Assembly: GCA_944391485.1 (NCBI GenBank) | Contig: CALXTQ010000008.1 | Location: forward strand, 1-64,000 | Length of the DNA stretch: 64,000 nucleotides | From: an uncultured Alphaproteobacteria bacterium | Lineage (GTDB): Bacteria; Pseudomonadota; Alphaproteobacteria; RF32; CAG-239 | Reading direction: 5' to 3' | In this document: piece by piece, positions 1-8,052 of the stretch | Layout: every line of letters begins with the position of its first letter | Position numbering within the stretch: the first letter of the stretch is position 1 | Notes under the pieces: generated by a model | Seen by the model: only the letters and a program-made list of their open reading frames with translations | What the model was told of the DNA's origin: nothing | Databases searched by the model: none | Translations under genes and position numbers: made by a program

Positions 1-391
1 CGGAACAGTGGTCCGAACTGAGATAATTGGGGTAAGAACAGTTAGCGGCAGTATAGTTGTAGGCTTTATTGCAGCATTTGTCATAATAAGTGGCGTCATA
101 TCCGCAATAAGCGCCCGGCTGTTCGTCCGGTTCGCAGCTTCCGGATTTTGTAAAGCCCGCTTCCTTGCATAGATTGTCGGAAGTAGAGTAGTCGCCGTCA
201 TCGGAGCAGTCTCCGCCGGCAAAACAGACGGAAGCGATTTGGAAAGAGTTGTCGAGAGGAGCAGGCTTCGGTTCAGTAGGTGTGTATGTGCGTGATAGAA
301 CCGAATGTGAAGGATTATCAGCCTTAAGAGTGCCGATGCCCGTAAAAAAGGCACAGCACAAAAGGGCGGTAAATTTAAGACAATTTATCAT
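1..391 (-). CDS. Secreted cysteine-rich protein, 3' part beyond the window
   Basis: A reading frame opens with ATG at 391 (minus), preceded by a good GAGGTG ribosome site, and stays open to the window edge (130 codons seen). The first ~20 residues form a signal peptide (MINCLKFTALLCCAFFTG, then a GTLKA-D-like cleavage site). The mature part has a Pro-rich linker (TEPKPAPLDN), then at least 11 Cys in ~75 residues, with an acidic, Tyr/Asn-rich pattern such as GAYCGYDATYYDKCCNKAY. Even Cys spacing with aromatics suggests a disulfide-stabilised surface or secreted protein, perhaps a repeated module, but the rest is not visible. I do not recognise a named family. It has its own promoter and a palindrome upstream (see 513-557), so it is probably regulated on its own. 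Confidence 0.7.
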   Translation of the reverse strand, partial: MINCLKFTALLCCAFFTGIGTLKADNPSHSVLSRTYTPTEPKPAPLDNSFQIASVCFAGGDCSDDGDYSTSDNLCKEAGFTKSGSCEPDEQPGAYCGYDATYYDKCCNKAYNYTAANCSYPNYLSSDHCS

Positions 392-512
392 AATAACACC
401 TCACATCAGTTATGAAACCAAAGCCTGCATGAGGTGGCAATAAAAGCGCCGCAGAAAAAACGCAGCCCAACAAAACCGGAAGACAACACACATCTGCCAA
501 TTTATTTATCAC

Positions 513-539
513 TCACCTATCAATTGTCATTATAGGTGA
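513..539. promoter_or_regulatory. Inverted repeat overlapping a -10 box (candidate operator)
   Basis: TCACCTAT at 513-520 and ATAGGTGA at 532-539 are perfect 8-base inverted arms separated by 11 bases. The right arm overlaps the -10 box at 528-533 of the minus promoter, the usual place for a repressor site. Arms this long and a non-T-rich flank argue against a terminator. The regulator is unknown. Confidence 0.45.
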
Positions 540-557
540 ATTGCGTAAAAAAGTCAA
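528..557 (-). promoter_or_regulatory. Sigma-70 promoter for the Cys-rich secreted protein
   Basis: On the minus strand a -35 TTGACT (557-552), an 18-base spacer and a perfect -10 TATAAT (533-528) lie upstream of the ATG at 391, predicting a leader of about 130 bases. Apart from the promoter and palindrome, the stretch 392-730 shows nothing I can call a gene. Confidence 0.6.
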
Positions 558-730
558 TAATAAATAGGGGCGCCCTTTTTTTCGGATATAAAAAGCCTCC
601 GGGCAGAAGGATTTTTCAGATTTGTATATGGCAATGTTTGTATTCGGGAACAGGAATTGTTTCAAAACAACTGCAAAAGTCTAAAAAGAAACGGCTAAAA
701 GTCCAAAATCGCGCGGCGTGCTACAGTGCT

Positions 731-764
731 ACAAATAAAAAAGCCTGCGTAACCGCAGGCTTTT
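731..764 (-). terminator. Rho-independent terminator after tRNA-Phe
   Basis: GCCTGCG (743-749) pairs with CGCAGGC (754-760) around a 4-base loop. On the minus strand the stem is followed by a T-rich run (complement of 731-742), three bases after the tRNA CCA end. Confidence 0.85.
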
Positions 765-766
765 AA

Positions 767-842
<76 letters not shown>

Positions 843-869
843 AATTATTTTCTCAAACTAACGAAAAGC

Positions 870-898
870 TTTATAATTCATATTTTTTAGCTTGTCCA
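870..898 (-). promoter_or_regulatory. tRNA-Phe promoter
   Basis: Minus strand: -35 TGGACA (898-893, five of six consensus bases), a 17-base spacer and -10 TATAAA (875-870), about 30 bases before the tRNA 5' end. Confidence 0.55.
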
Positions 899-960
899 GT
901 ATAATTTTCAGTTATTTTAATTTTTTTTGTTTTCGGGGGTTGTTTTTTGAAAAGTTAAGC

Positions 961-989
961 TTGGCAAAATAAAAATACTGCACTATATT
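961..989 (+). promoter_or_regulatory. Sigma-70 promoter for the orphan gene at 1043
   Basis: TTGGCA at 961-966, a spacer of exactly 17 bases and TATATT at 984-989 predict a start near 996, some 47 bases before the ATG at 1043. Confidence 0.55.
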
Positions 990-1042
990 TTAGGTATAAA
1001 TTTATCATTTTGTTGAATTATGTTTCACTTAAATATCATATT

Positions 1043-1426
1043 ATGAGTCAGATTTTTTCATCAACGTTTTTGCTTTGCAAAGCCGAGCCGGAAGTTAAGG
1101 AATATACTTACAAATGGGTCGGAAAGGTAGATTTATGGCATGGGAAGCATTTGTATAACCCTGTCAATATTCTGGTGTTTAACTGTCAGAAAACAGACGG
1201 TATCAGAGAAATTATGCGGAAAGAACTGCTTGAACTGGTAACTGCGGATTCAAGCCGCGTCAATACAAAGAAGAAAAACTTTATCGAAGCAGTTTTGACG
1301 CAGCTGGACGAGAAGGAATATGTCCGTCCCGTTCCGGGGGAGTTGTTGAGAATGATGTCTTATGAGCTGAAGCACAGGATTGCCGAAGACGAGTGTTTGT
1401 ATATCTCGAATATCGAGCCCTTGTGA
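1043..1426 (+). CDS. Hypothetical protein, 127 aa
   Basis: A small soluble protein with no signal peptide or membrane span that I do not recognise. I start it at the ATG at 1043 (MSQIFSST); the frame extends upstream to a TTG at 1010, but neither start has a strong ribosome site. The N-terminal half is rich in aromatic and strand-like segments (EYTYKWVGKVDLW, NILVFNC). The C-terminal half is helical and charged (KKKNFIEAVLTQLDEKEY, ELLRMMSYELKHRI). It stands alone between its own promoter and terminator, which supports a real gene. It could be an accessory or regulatory protein; the sequence gives no function. Confidence 0.6.
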   Translation: MSQIFSSTFLLCKAEPEVKEYTYKWVGKVDLWHGKHLYNPVNILVFNCQKTDGIREIMRKELLELVTADSSRVNTKKKNFIEAVLTQLDEKEYVRPVPGELLRMMSYELKHRIAEDECLYISNIEPL

Positions 1427-1434
1427 AAGCTGTT

Positions 1435-1470
1435 AAAAAGAACCTTTTTCAAAAAGGTTCTTTTTTGTTT
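1435..1470 (+). terminator. Terminator of the orphan gene
   Basis: GAACCTTTTT (1440-1449) and AAAAAGGTTC (1451-1460) form a perfect stem followed by six T, nine bases after the stop codon of the gene ending at 1426. Confidence 0.85.
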
Positions 1471-1492
1471 TTGTTATTTTCCGTTTTTTCTT

Positions 1493-1524
1493 AAAAAAAT
1501 CCCTTCAGAATTCTGAAGGGATTT
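1493..1524 (-). terminator. Terminator of the plsY-dprA-topA operon
   Basis: ATCCCTTCAGAA/TTCTGAAGGGAT (1499-1522) is a perfect inverted repeat. Read on the minus strand it is followed by a T run (complement of 1493-1499), 17 bases after the topA stop. Confidence 0.85.
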
Positions 1525-1540
1525 GCGGTTCGGAAAAAGA

Positions 1541-3994
1541 TTATTTTCTGGCATTGATAATTTTGAGGGCATCATCCAGAGTCAGCTCCTTGTCCCGCAT
1601 GTCTTTGGGAATGGCGTAATTGGTCCGGCCGCATTTTAGATAGGGGCCGTAACGGCCGTTCAGAAGCGTGATGTCGTTTTTGTCCTTGGGATTTTTGCCG
1701 AGAACCGTTCCCGTTGGTTTTTCCGCGACGTTTTTCAAGATCTCTTCGGCGCGTTCCAGCGTTATGTTGAAAATGTTGTCATTGCCGGTCAGGGATTTTG
1801 ATTTGCCGCCCTGTTTCAGATATTGTCCGAATTTGCCGATGTTTACTTCAATGCCGTTGCCGAGTTGTCTGGGTAAACTCAACAGGGTAGAGGCCTGTTC
1901 TAAAGTAATTTCTTCAGGTTTAATGAATTTCGGCAGAGAACTGCGTTTGGGCTTTTCAGTGGTGGCCGTCGCGTCTTCTCCCAGCTGGACATAAAAACCG
2001 TAAGGGCCTTTTTTCAGGTAGATGTTGAGGCCGTTCATTTCTCCGAGCAGCTTGTCTTCCGGATTGGCCGGTTTAGGTGTGTCGTTCTGCTCTTCTTCCT
2101 TGACGTCAGTCAGCGGTTTGGTGTATTTGCATTCGGGATAATTGGAACAGCCGAGAAAAGCGCCGAATTTGCCGAGCTTAACGCTTAATTTTCCTTTGCC
2201 GCATTCCGGGCAGACGCGCGGATCCGAACCGTCTTCGCGGGGCGGAAAGAGATGATAGGAAAGAACTTCATCTATTTTATCAATGACTTCGCTTATCTGC
2301 AGCGGTTTAACGGCGTCGATGTTTTTGATGAATTTTACCCAGAAGCCGCCCAGAAGCTTTTTCCATTCCATTTCGCCGGCAGAGACATCGTCGAGATATT
2401 CTTCCAGCTGCGCCGTAAAGTCGTATTCGACATATTTTTTAAAGAAATTTTCCAGAAAAACAGTAACGATGCGGCCGCGGTCTTCGGGGATAAACCGGAG
2501 CTTTTCAACACGGACGTATTTTCGCTCCTGCAAAACCGCAATGATCGAAGCATAAGTCGACGGGCGGCCGATGCCAAGTTCTTCCAGCTTTTTGACCAGA
2601 CTGGCCTCGGTAAAACGCGGCGGCGGCGTGGTGAAATGCTGTTCGGGGCGGATGTCGCCTTTGTCGACGTTTTCGCCGTTTTCGACATTCGGCAGAATAC
2701 GGTTTTCGTCATCATCGTCGGAATCGTCCTTGCTTTCCTGATACAATTTAAGAAAGCCGTCAAAATCAATAACCTGACCGTTGGCGCGGAGAATGATTTT
2801 GCCGTCGGCGGATTCCGAATCTATTACAACCTTGTCGAGAATTGCCGGATTCATCTGGCAGGCTACCGTTCTTTTCCAAATAAGTTCATAAAGTTTGTGG
2901 CCGTCGGAATCAAGCTTGCCTTCCAGTTTTTTGGGGGTGTCGGAAACATGCGCGGGGCGAATGGCTTCGTGCGCTTCCTGCGCGTTTTTCGACTTGGTTT
3001 TGTATTCTTTGGGTGTTTTGGGCAGATAAGCTTCGCCGAAATATTTCAAAATGGCATCGCGGCAGGCGGAAATTGCTTCCTGAGACAGGTTGACTGCGTC
3101 GGTACGCATATATGTGATGATACCGTCTTCATACAGTTTTTGAGCCACCTGCATGGTTTTCTTCGCGCTGAACCTTAACTTTCTGGCAGCTTCCTGCTGC
3201 AGTGTGGAGGTGGTAAACGGCGGTGCCGGGTAGCGGTTGGCCTTTTTGCGCTCAACGCTGGCAATATGAAAATCCTGAGCTTCAATTTTGGCTTTGGCAT
3301 CCAGAGCAAGAACCTCGGTGTTGAGGTCAAATTTTTCCAGCTTCTTTCCATCAAGGGTTATCAGTCTGGATTTTATGAGAGCCTGGGTTTTGGTTAGTAA
3401 GTCGACGTCGATTGTCCAGTATTCTTCGGGTTTGAATTTTTCAATTTCGTTTTCGCGTTCGCAGATCAGGCGCAGAGCAACAGACTGGACGCGTCCCGCG
3501 GATTTTGATCCAGGAAGCTTGCGCCACAGCACCGGCGAAAGCGTGAAACCGACCAGATAATCCAATGCCCGGCGAGCCATGTAAGCCGACACGAGATTGT
3601 TGTCAATCTGGCGGGGATTTTTGATGGCTTCGGTAACCGCCGATTTGGTAATTTCGTGGAAAACAACGCGCTCGATTTTTTTGTCTTTTATTTTTTTGCG
3701 AGCCGTCAGTTCTTCAAGAATATGCCAGGCGATGGCTTCTCCTTCTCTATCCGGGTCGGACGCGAGGACAATTGTGTCGCAGTCTTTCAGCGCTGCGATA
3801 ATATCGTTGAGGCGTTTCTTGCCGCCGGGGCTCAGTTCCCAGGTCATGGCAAAACCGTCGTCCGGATTGACGGAACCGTCTTTGCTTGGCAGATCACGGA
3901 TGTGGCCGAAGCTCGCTAAAACCTTGTAGTCGGGACCGAGGTATTTGTTAATGGTTTTGGCTTTGGCCGGAGATTCAACGATAACTAATTTCAT
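1541..3994 (-). CDS. topA: DNA topoisomerase I
   Basis: A type IA topoisomerase that relaxes negative supercoils through a transient 5'-phosphotyrosine link. The 817 aa begin with the Toprim domain (MKLVIVESPAKAKTI, with DPDREGEAIAW at about 80-90). The active-site Tyr295 sits in GIITYMRTDA, and the GRPSTYA motif follows at about 476. A C4 zinc finger lies at 595-622 (Cys 595, 598, 616, 622), followed by glycine-rich zinc-less repeats to the end (KFGQYLKQGG, GRYGPYLKCG). An acidic DDSDDDDE stretch near 423-430 is a surface insertion. It is the last gene of plsY-dprA-topA, 13 bases after dprA, and dprA-topA adjacency is common in Alphaproteobacteria. Confidence 0.97.
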   Translation of the reverse strand: MKLVIVESPAKAKTINKYLGPDYKVLASFGHIRDLPSKDGSVNPDDGFAMTWELSPGGKKRLNDIIAALKDCDTIVLASDPDREGEAIAWHILEELTARKKIKDKKIERVVFHEITKSAVTEAIKNPRQIDNNLVSAYMARRALDYLVGFTLSPVLWRKLPGSKSAGRVQSVALRLICERENEIEKFKPEEYWTIDVDLLTKTQALIKSRLITLDGKKLEKFDLNTEVLALDAKAKIEAQDFHIASVERKKANRYPAPPFTTSTLQQEAARKLRFSAKKTMQVAQKLYEDGIITYMRTDAVNLSQEAISACRDAILKYFGEAYLPKTPKEYKTKSKNAQEAHEAIRPAHVSDTPKKLEGKLDSDGHKLYELIWKRTVACQMNPAILDKVVIDSESADGKIILRANGQVIDFDGFLKLYQESKDDSDDDDENRILPNVENGENVDKGDIRPEQHFTTPPPRFTEASLVKKLEELGIGRPSTYASIIAVLQERKYVRVEKLRFIPEDRGRIVTVFLENFFKKYVEYDFTAQLEEYLDDVSAGEMEWKKLLGGFWVKFIKNIDAVKPLQISEVIDKIDEVLSYHLFPPREDGSDPRVCPECGKGKLSVKLGKFGAFLGCSNYPECKYTKPLTDVKEEEQNDTPKPANPEDKLLGEMNGLNIYLKKGPYGFYVQLGEDATATTEKPKRSSLPKFIKPEEITLEQASTLLSLPRQLGNGIEVNIGKFGQYLKQGGKSKSLTGNDNIFNITLERAEEILKNVAEKPTGTVLGKNPKDKNDITLLNGRYGPYLKCGRTNYAIPKDMRDKELTLDDALKIINARK

Positions 3995-4007
3995 ATTCTT
4001 ACTTTCA

Positions 4008-5345
4008 TTATCTCTTTATTAATGCCACTTTGTTGCCGATCTGGCGTTCTATTCTGCCCTGCATTTCCAGCTCGAGAAGTTTGAGCGAAACCTCGGCCGG
4101 CGTCAGTCCCGAAGCGCGGATTATTTCGTCTACGCAGACGCCTTCGGCGCTCAGATAATCCGTTATGTCATCAGTGGGCTGTTGTGGAATATCGGCATTA
4201 TTTTCAACTTTGTCAAGGGAATTTCTGCATAATTCTTTTTGCGTGATCCGCCGCGCGGAAGAATTTTTATGTGCTGCCGATTGTTCGGATTGTCTGCCGC
4301 CGGAAGCGAGGAATTCAATCTCTTCTTCCCGCCGTGAGAGATAGGCCGCATGTCCGTTTTGATAAAAAAGAGACTTCTGATGTTCGGCCGCAGGTTCCGG
4401 CCGGTTTGAAAAGAAAGAACATCCGTCCGTCTGCGCGGCTGTGTTTTCGGCGGGTTGCGGAGGCCGGGACAGAGAAAGAGGAATGCTGCGTCCGGCCGTC
4501 ATTTGAAGCACGTTCAGGATATCGTCGGCGCTTTCGGCCAGAACGGCACCGTCTTTTATCAGCCTGTTCGGGCCCAGAGAGCGCCCTTCCGCCGGACTGC
4601 CCGGCACGGCGAAAACGTCGCGTCCCTGTTCCAGAGCCATTTTGGCCGTGATGAGCGAACCGGAGTGAAGCGTGGCTTCCACAACCAGGGTGCCGGACGA
4701 CAAGGCCGAAACAATGCGGTTGCGGCGCGGAAAGTTGTTGGGCTGCGCTTCCGTGCCGAGCGGAAACTCCGAAACGACAGCGCCCTGCGCGCAGATCTGT
4801 TCGTATAAAAGACTGTTTTCCGCCGGGTAGGGGATATCCGCTCCCGTTCCCAGAACCGCGACGGTCGGTCCCGCGCGGTTTTGCGCGTACATGGCGCCCT
4901 TATGCGCGGATGAGTCAATGCCACGGGCCATGCCGGAGATGATGATAACGCCGCTTTCGGTCAGGTCATAAGCTATTTTTGACGCCAGTTTGCGCCCGTT
5001 GACGGAAGCATTGCGCGCTCCGACGACGGCCAGACTGAGCGGCGCGTCCAGAATGTCTGTCCTTCCCCTGACATAAATCAGCGGCGGAGCATCCGGAATG
5101 CTGCGGAGCCTGACGGGATAGTCCGAATCCGTGAAGGGAATAAGTCGGATGTTTTTTCTACGGGCCTTGTCCAGTTCCCGGGCGGCCTGGCTTCTGGAAA
5201 AGACTTTTTTATCTTCGGGCAGAGCCTCCAACGCCGCGGCAGGGCTTCCGAATTTGTCCAGAAGGCGCAAAAAGGTAACGGGCCCCACGCCGGCAGCGCC
5301 GGCTAGCTGTAGACAGTCGAGTATTTCCTTTTCGCCGGCGGGCAC
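4008..5345 (-). CDS. dprA: DNA-processing protein DprA
   Basis: DprA protects incoming single-stranded DNA and loads RecA onto it during natural transformation. The 445-aa protein has an N-terminal helix-hairpin-helix/SAM-like part (LQLAGAAGVGPVTFLRLLDKFG). A Rossmann-like DprA domain follows with GARNAS, GMARGIDSSAHKGA, GTGADIPYP, FPRRNRI and SGSLITAKMALEQGRDVFAVPG. A winged-helix C-terminus ends the protein (VCVDEIIRASGLTPAEVSLKLLELEMQGRI). Between them lies a low-complexity linker of about 100 residues (roughly 285-390), which makes it longer than the ~360-aa norm. The start is GTG at 5345, three bases after the plsY stop, so the two are translated from one message. comEC is also in this window (19560). 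Confidence 0.93.
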   Translation of the reverse strand: MPAGEKEILDCLQLAGAAGVGPVTFLRLLDKFGSPAAALEALPEDKKVFSRSQAARELDKARRKNIRLIPFTDSDYPVRLRSIPDAPPLIYVRGRTDILDAPLSLAVVGARNASVNGRKLASKIAYDLTESGVIIISGMARGIDSSAHKGAMYAQNRAGPTVAVLGTGADIPYPAENSLLYEQICAQGAVVSEFPLGTEAQPNNFPRRNRIVSALSSGTLVVEATLHSGSLITAKMALEQGRDVFAVPGSPAEGRSLGPNRLIKDGAVLAESADDILNVLQMTAGRSIPLSLSRPPQPAENTAAQTDGCSFFSNRPEPAAEHQKSLFYQNGHAAYLSRREEEIEFLASGGRQSEQSAAHKNSSARRITQKELCRNSLDKVENNADIPQQPTDDITDYLSAEGVCVDEIIRASGLTPAEVSLKLLELEMQGRIERQIGNKVALIKR

Positions 5346-5348
5346 GGG

Positions 5349-5990
5349 CTATTTCTTCTTAAAGGTGATTTTGCTTTCCTGCCTTTTAAGCAGCCGGGAA
5401 ATGTTCGCATGGTGGCGGACAATCACCAAAACGGCGATGAAGCTGTAGAACAGGGCATATACCGGCTCGGCCATAAAGAAGGAAATGACCGGAACGGAAG
5501 CAGCAGCGGTCAGCGCCGCCAGTGAGGAGTAACGAAAGGCAAAAGCCATAATCAGCCAGATGCCGAAAGCCAGCAGCGCGATCTGCCAGTTTGTTACGAG
5601 AATAAAACCAAAAGCGGAGGCAACGCCTTTGCCGCCTTTGAATTTGAGCCAGACGGGAAAATTGTGGCCGAGAATGCCCAACGTGCCGGCGATGAGCGAC
5701 GCGACGACGTTTAGTTTGGTGTAGAAACCGAAAAAGACGTAATCGTCGGCGGGAACCAGATGAAAAGCCAGCCAGGCTGCAAAGCCGGCCTTGAAAGCAT
5801 CGCAGAGAACCGTCAGAAGAGCCAGAGTTTTGTTGCCGGTGCGCAGGACGTTTGTCGCGCCGATGTTGCCCGATCCGATTTTGCGGATATCCCCGTAACC
5901 GGCCATGCGGGTTAAAACAAGTCCGAAAGGAATTGAACCCAGGACATATCCGCCGAGGGCGCAGTATAAGAAAACAGTTTGAATAGTCAT
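5349..5990 (-). CDS. plsY: Acyl-phosphate:glycerol-3-phosphate acyltransferase
   Basis: PlsY is an inner-membrane enzyme that transfers an acyl group from acyl-phosphate to glycerol-3-phosphate, the first step of phospholipid synthesis. Characteristic motifs are GSIPFG near the N-terminus, GSGNIGATNVLR, and the phosphate-binding KGGKGVAS. The protein is strongly hydrophobic with about five spans. I use ATG at 5990 (MTIQTVFLYCALGG), giving 213 aa, the usual length. The frame extends a further 22 codons upstream, but that part is not PlsY-like. It is the first gene of the minus operon with dprA and topA. Confidence 0.95.
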   Translation of the reverse strand: MTIQTVFLYCALGGYVLGSIPFGLVLTRMAGYGDIRKIGSGNIGATNVLRTGNKTLALLTVLCDAFKAGFAAWLAFHLVPADDYVFFGFYTKLNVVASLIAGTLGILGHNFPVWLKFKGGKGVASAFGFILVTNWQIALLAFGIWLIMAFAFRYSSLAALTAAASVPVISFFMAEPVYALFYSFIAVLVIVRHHANISRLLKRQESKITFKKK

Positions 5991-6170
5991 GATAAAACAG
6001 TCCGTTGAATTGTTGAGTATGAAAATATTCTTAACCTTAATGCCGCTAAGTTGCAATTAAAATTTTGCGGCGTGTGTATTGCGTTGTTTTGCGCGGAACG
6101 TCATGCAATTTTCTGCATAAAAGTATAAAAATCTTAATGACAAAGTGATTTATTCCGTTAATATGTGCGG

Positions 6171-6176
6171 TATAAT
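6171..6176 (+). promoter_or_regulatory. -10 element upstream of pyrH
   Basis: A perfect TATAAT lies 29 bases before the pyrH ATG in the divergent gap between plsY and pyrH. No convincing -35 precedes it at 17 bases, so this is only a candidate. Confidence 0.35.
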
Positions 6177-6204
6177 TTTTAACAGACCGCAAAGGGTGAG
6201 GGGT

Positions 6205-6924
6205 ATGAAGCCTATATACAAACGCATTCTGCTGAAACTTTCCGGTGAAGGGTTGATGGGCGACAAAAGCTTCGGCATGTCGGCCGAAGTGATTAACGAG
6301 CTGGCACGCCAGATCAAGGAGGTTCACGATCACGGCGTGGAAGTCTGTGTTGTCGTCGGGGGCGGAAATATTTTCCGTGGCGCCAAAGAAGCCTCGAAAG
6401 GCATGAACCGGACGGTGGCCGATCAGGTCGGAATGCTGGCTACGGTCATGAACGCGCTTTATCTGCAGAATGCCCTTGAGGAAGCCGGCGCGCAGGCACG
6501 GGTCATGTCCGGCATACAGATTCCGTCGGTCTGCGAAAACTATGTTTACCGCCGGGCCATGCGCCATCTGGAAAAAAAGAGAATCATTATTTTTGCAGGC
6601 GGCACGGGAAACCCCTATTTTACGACGGATACGGGAGCGGCTCTCCGCGCTTCTGAAATGCAGTGCGACGCTCTGCTAAAAGCCACGCAGGTGGACGGTG
6701 TTTATGACAGCGATCCGAAAAAGAATTCGGCGGCACGGAAATTTGAGGCGGTCAGTTATGATGAAGTTATCGGACGGCAGCTGAAGGTGATGGATACGAC
6801 AGCTGTTGCTTTGGCACGAGAAAACAACATTCCGATTGTAGTTTTTGCGCAAAAAGGCAAAAATTCTCTGGCTGATGTTGTTTCCGGACAGGGAAGCTTT
6901 ACCATTATCAAGAAAGATGTGTAA
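6205..6924 (+). CDS. pyrH: Uridylate kinase (UMP kinase)
   Basis: PyrH phosphorylates UMP to UDP using ATP, in the cytosol. It is a hexameric amino-acid-kinase-fold enzyme. The 239-aa protein shows KRILLKLSGEGLMG at the N-terminus, GGGNIFRG for substrate binding, DQVGMLATVMNALYLQ, and TDTGAALRASEM with DGVYDSDPKK near the C-terminal half. I start at ATG 6205 because it has a strong ribosome site (GGGTGAGGGG) and MKPIYKRILLKLSGE is the normal N-terminus; the frame opens earlier at 6145. It heads the envelope cluster. Its usual upstream partner tsf is absent here. Confidence 0.97.
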   Translation: MKPIYKRILLKLSGEGLMGDKSFGMSAEVINELARQIKEVHDHGVEVCVVVGGGNIFRGAKEASKGMNRTVADQVGMLATVMNALYLQNALEEAGAQARVMSGIQIPSVCENYVYRRAMRHLEKKRIIIFAGGTGNPYFTTDTGAALRASEMQCDALLKATQVDGVYDSDPKKNSAARKFEAVSYDEVIGRQLKVMDTTAVALARENNIPIVVFAQKGKNSLADVVSGQGSFTIIKKDV

Positions 6925-6927
6925 CAG

Positions 6928-8034
6928 ATGAAAAAAATGGGATTTGCAATTGTTCTGATTCTTGCCGCGGCAGCGCTTCTGTATTTTATCCTGCGTCCGG
7001 CCGGACGGATACCGACGGCTGCCGGAGAAAAACCCGTTGTCCGGTTCGGCGTTTCCCTGAACCTGAGCGGCGATATGCCTCGCCGCGGACAGGCTGTCCG
7101 AAAGGCAATGACGCTGGCTTTGGACGAGATCAACGCGAATCCCGAAAATATATTTGATTATGACCTGGTTTTTGAAGATGATGCCATGTCTCCGGCGCAG
7201 GCGGCGGTTAATGCCAGCAAGCTTATCAGTCATGACAGGGTTAATGTCCTTTTTACGTTTTTGCAGGGACCGGCTTACGCCGTTAACCCGATTGCCGAGG
7301 AAGCCAAAACAGTCGCTTTTCACGGATCTTACGATCCTCGTCTTTCTGCCGGAGAATATAATTTTCAGAATATGGTTTCCGCGGGGGAACTCAATATGGA
7401 AATCGGCCGTTTTGCCCAAAGAAAAGGCGTTAAAAAGGCCGTTTTGCTGTTTCAGGCCGGAGACGGCCAGCGCGAGGCCGCCGCTTTGCTGAAGGGGCAG
7501 CTTGAAAAAGCGGGCATTGAAGTCAGTGAAAGCTTTTACGGCGGTGAAAACGGCGATTTTGAAAAAACGGCAGCTGCGGTAAAGGAGATGCTGCCGGATA
7601 TGGTTGTTCTGAGCGGCGCGGGCAGAGGCCTCGAACTGGCTGCGGAAGCTCTGGCGGCGCAGGGGGTCGGCGGAGTGAAAGCGGGCATTGACATTATTAA
7701 TTTTGCCGAAAATCCGGAAGTCTTTGACGGCTTTTACAGTATCGGGGCGCGACAGGGCGATCAGGCTTTTCGTGATAAAATGGAAAACGACTTTACTTTT
7801 TATTCCGCATACTATTATGATGACATGCATATTCTGCACGGCATTTTTGAGCGTCTGGGCGCGCAAAACGGCCGCGTTGTTCCGGCTGCCGACGAAATCG
7901 CCGCCGAACTCCTGAAAGAAAAAGGATTTGACGGCGCGGCGGGAAAAGCGTCTCTGACGGAAAGCGGACAGTTTTATTCCGGCGCCGCCGTTTATAAGTT
8001 CAAAAACGGCAGGCTGACCGAAGAAAATCAATAA
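6928..8034 (+). CDS. Branched-chain-amino-acid-type solute-binding protein
   Basis: A 368-aa periplasmic-binding-protein-like protein (LivK/Leu-Ile-Val type, two Rossmann-like lobes). After an N-terminal hydrophobic segment (about 5-22) the mature part begins VVRFGVSLNLSGDMPRRGQ, followed by ALDEINANPE and DLVFEDDAMSPAQAAVNASKLI, typical of the first lobe. The second lobe begins near AVLLFQAGDGQREAAALL. There is no lipobox Cys, and the RPAGR flank suggests an uncleaved membrane anchor. No permease or ATPase gene lies nearby, so it may serve a transporter elsewhere or act as a sensor. It starts three bases after the pyrH stop, so it is in the pyrH-frr operon, an unusual place. Confidence 0.8.
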   Translation: MKKMGFAIVLILAAAALLYFILRPAGRIPTAAGEKPVVRFGVSLNLSGDMPRRGQAVRKAMTLALDEINANPENIFDYDLVFEDDAMSPAQAAVNASKLISHDRVNVLFTFLQGPAYAVNPIAEEAKTVAFHGSYDPRLSAGEYNFQNMVSAGELNMEIGRFAQRKGVKKAVLLFQAGDGQREAAALLKGQLEKAGIEVSESFYGGENGDFEKTAAAVKEMLPDMVVLSGAGRGLELAAEALAAQGVGGVKAGIDIINFAENPEVFDGFYSIGARQGDQAFRDKMENDFTFYSAYYYDDMHILHGIFERLGAQNGRVVPAADEIAAELLKEKGFDGAAGKASLTESGQFYSGAAVYKFKNGRLTEENQ

Positions 8035-8052
8035 CAAACAAAGAGGTATATT

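Noticed and set aside
536..766. Plus-strand frame of 76 codons before tRNA-Phe
   Set aside because: It lies over the promoter/palindrome and the tRNA terminator, has no ribosome site and an unlikely composition.
2252..3178. 308-codon plus-strand frame
   Set aside because: It is antisense to topA, whose protein is clearly conserved; the frame is a by-product of codon bias.
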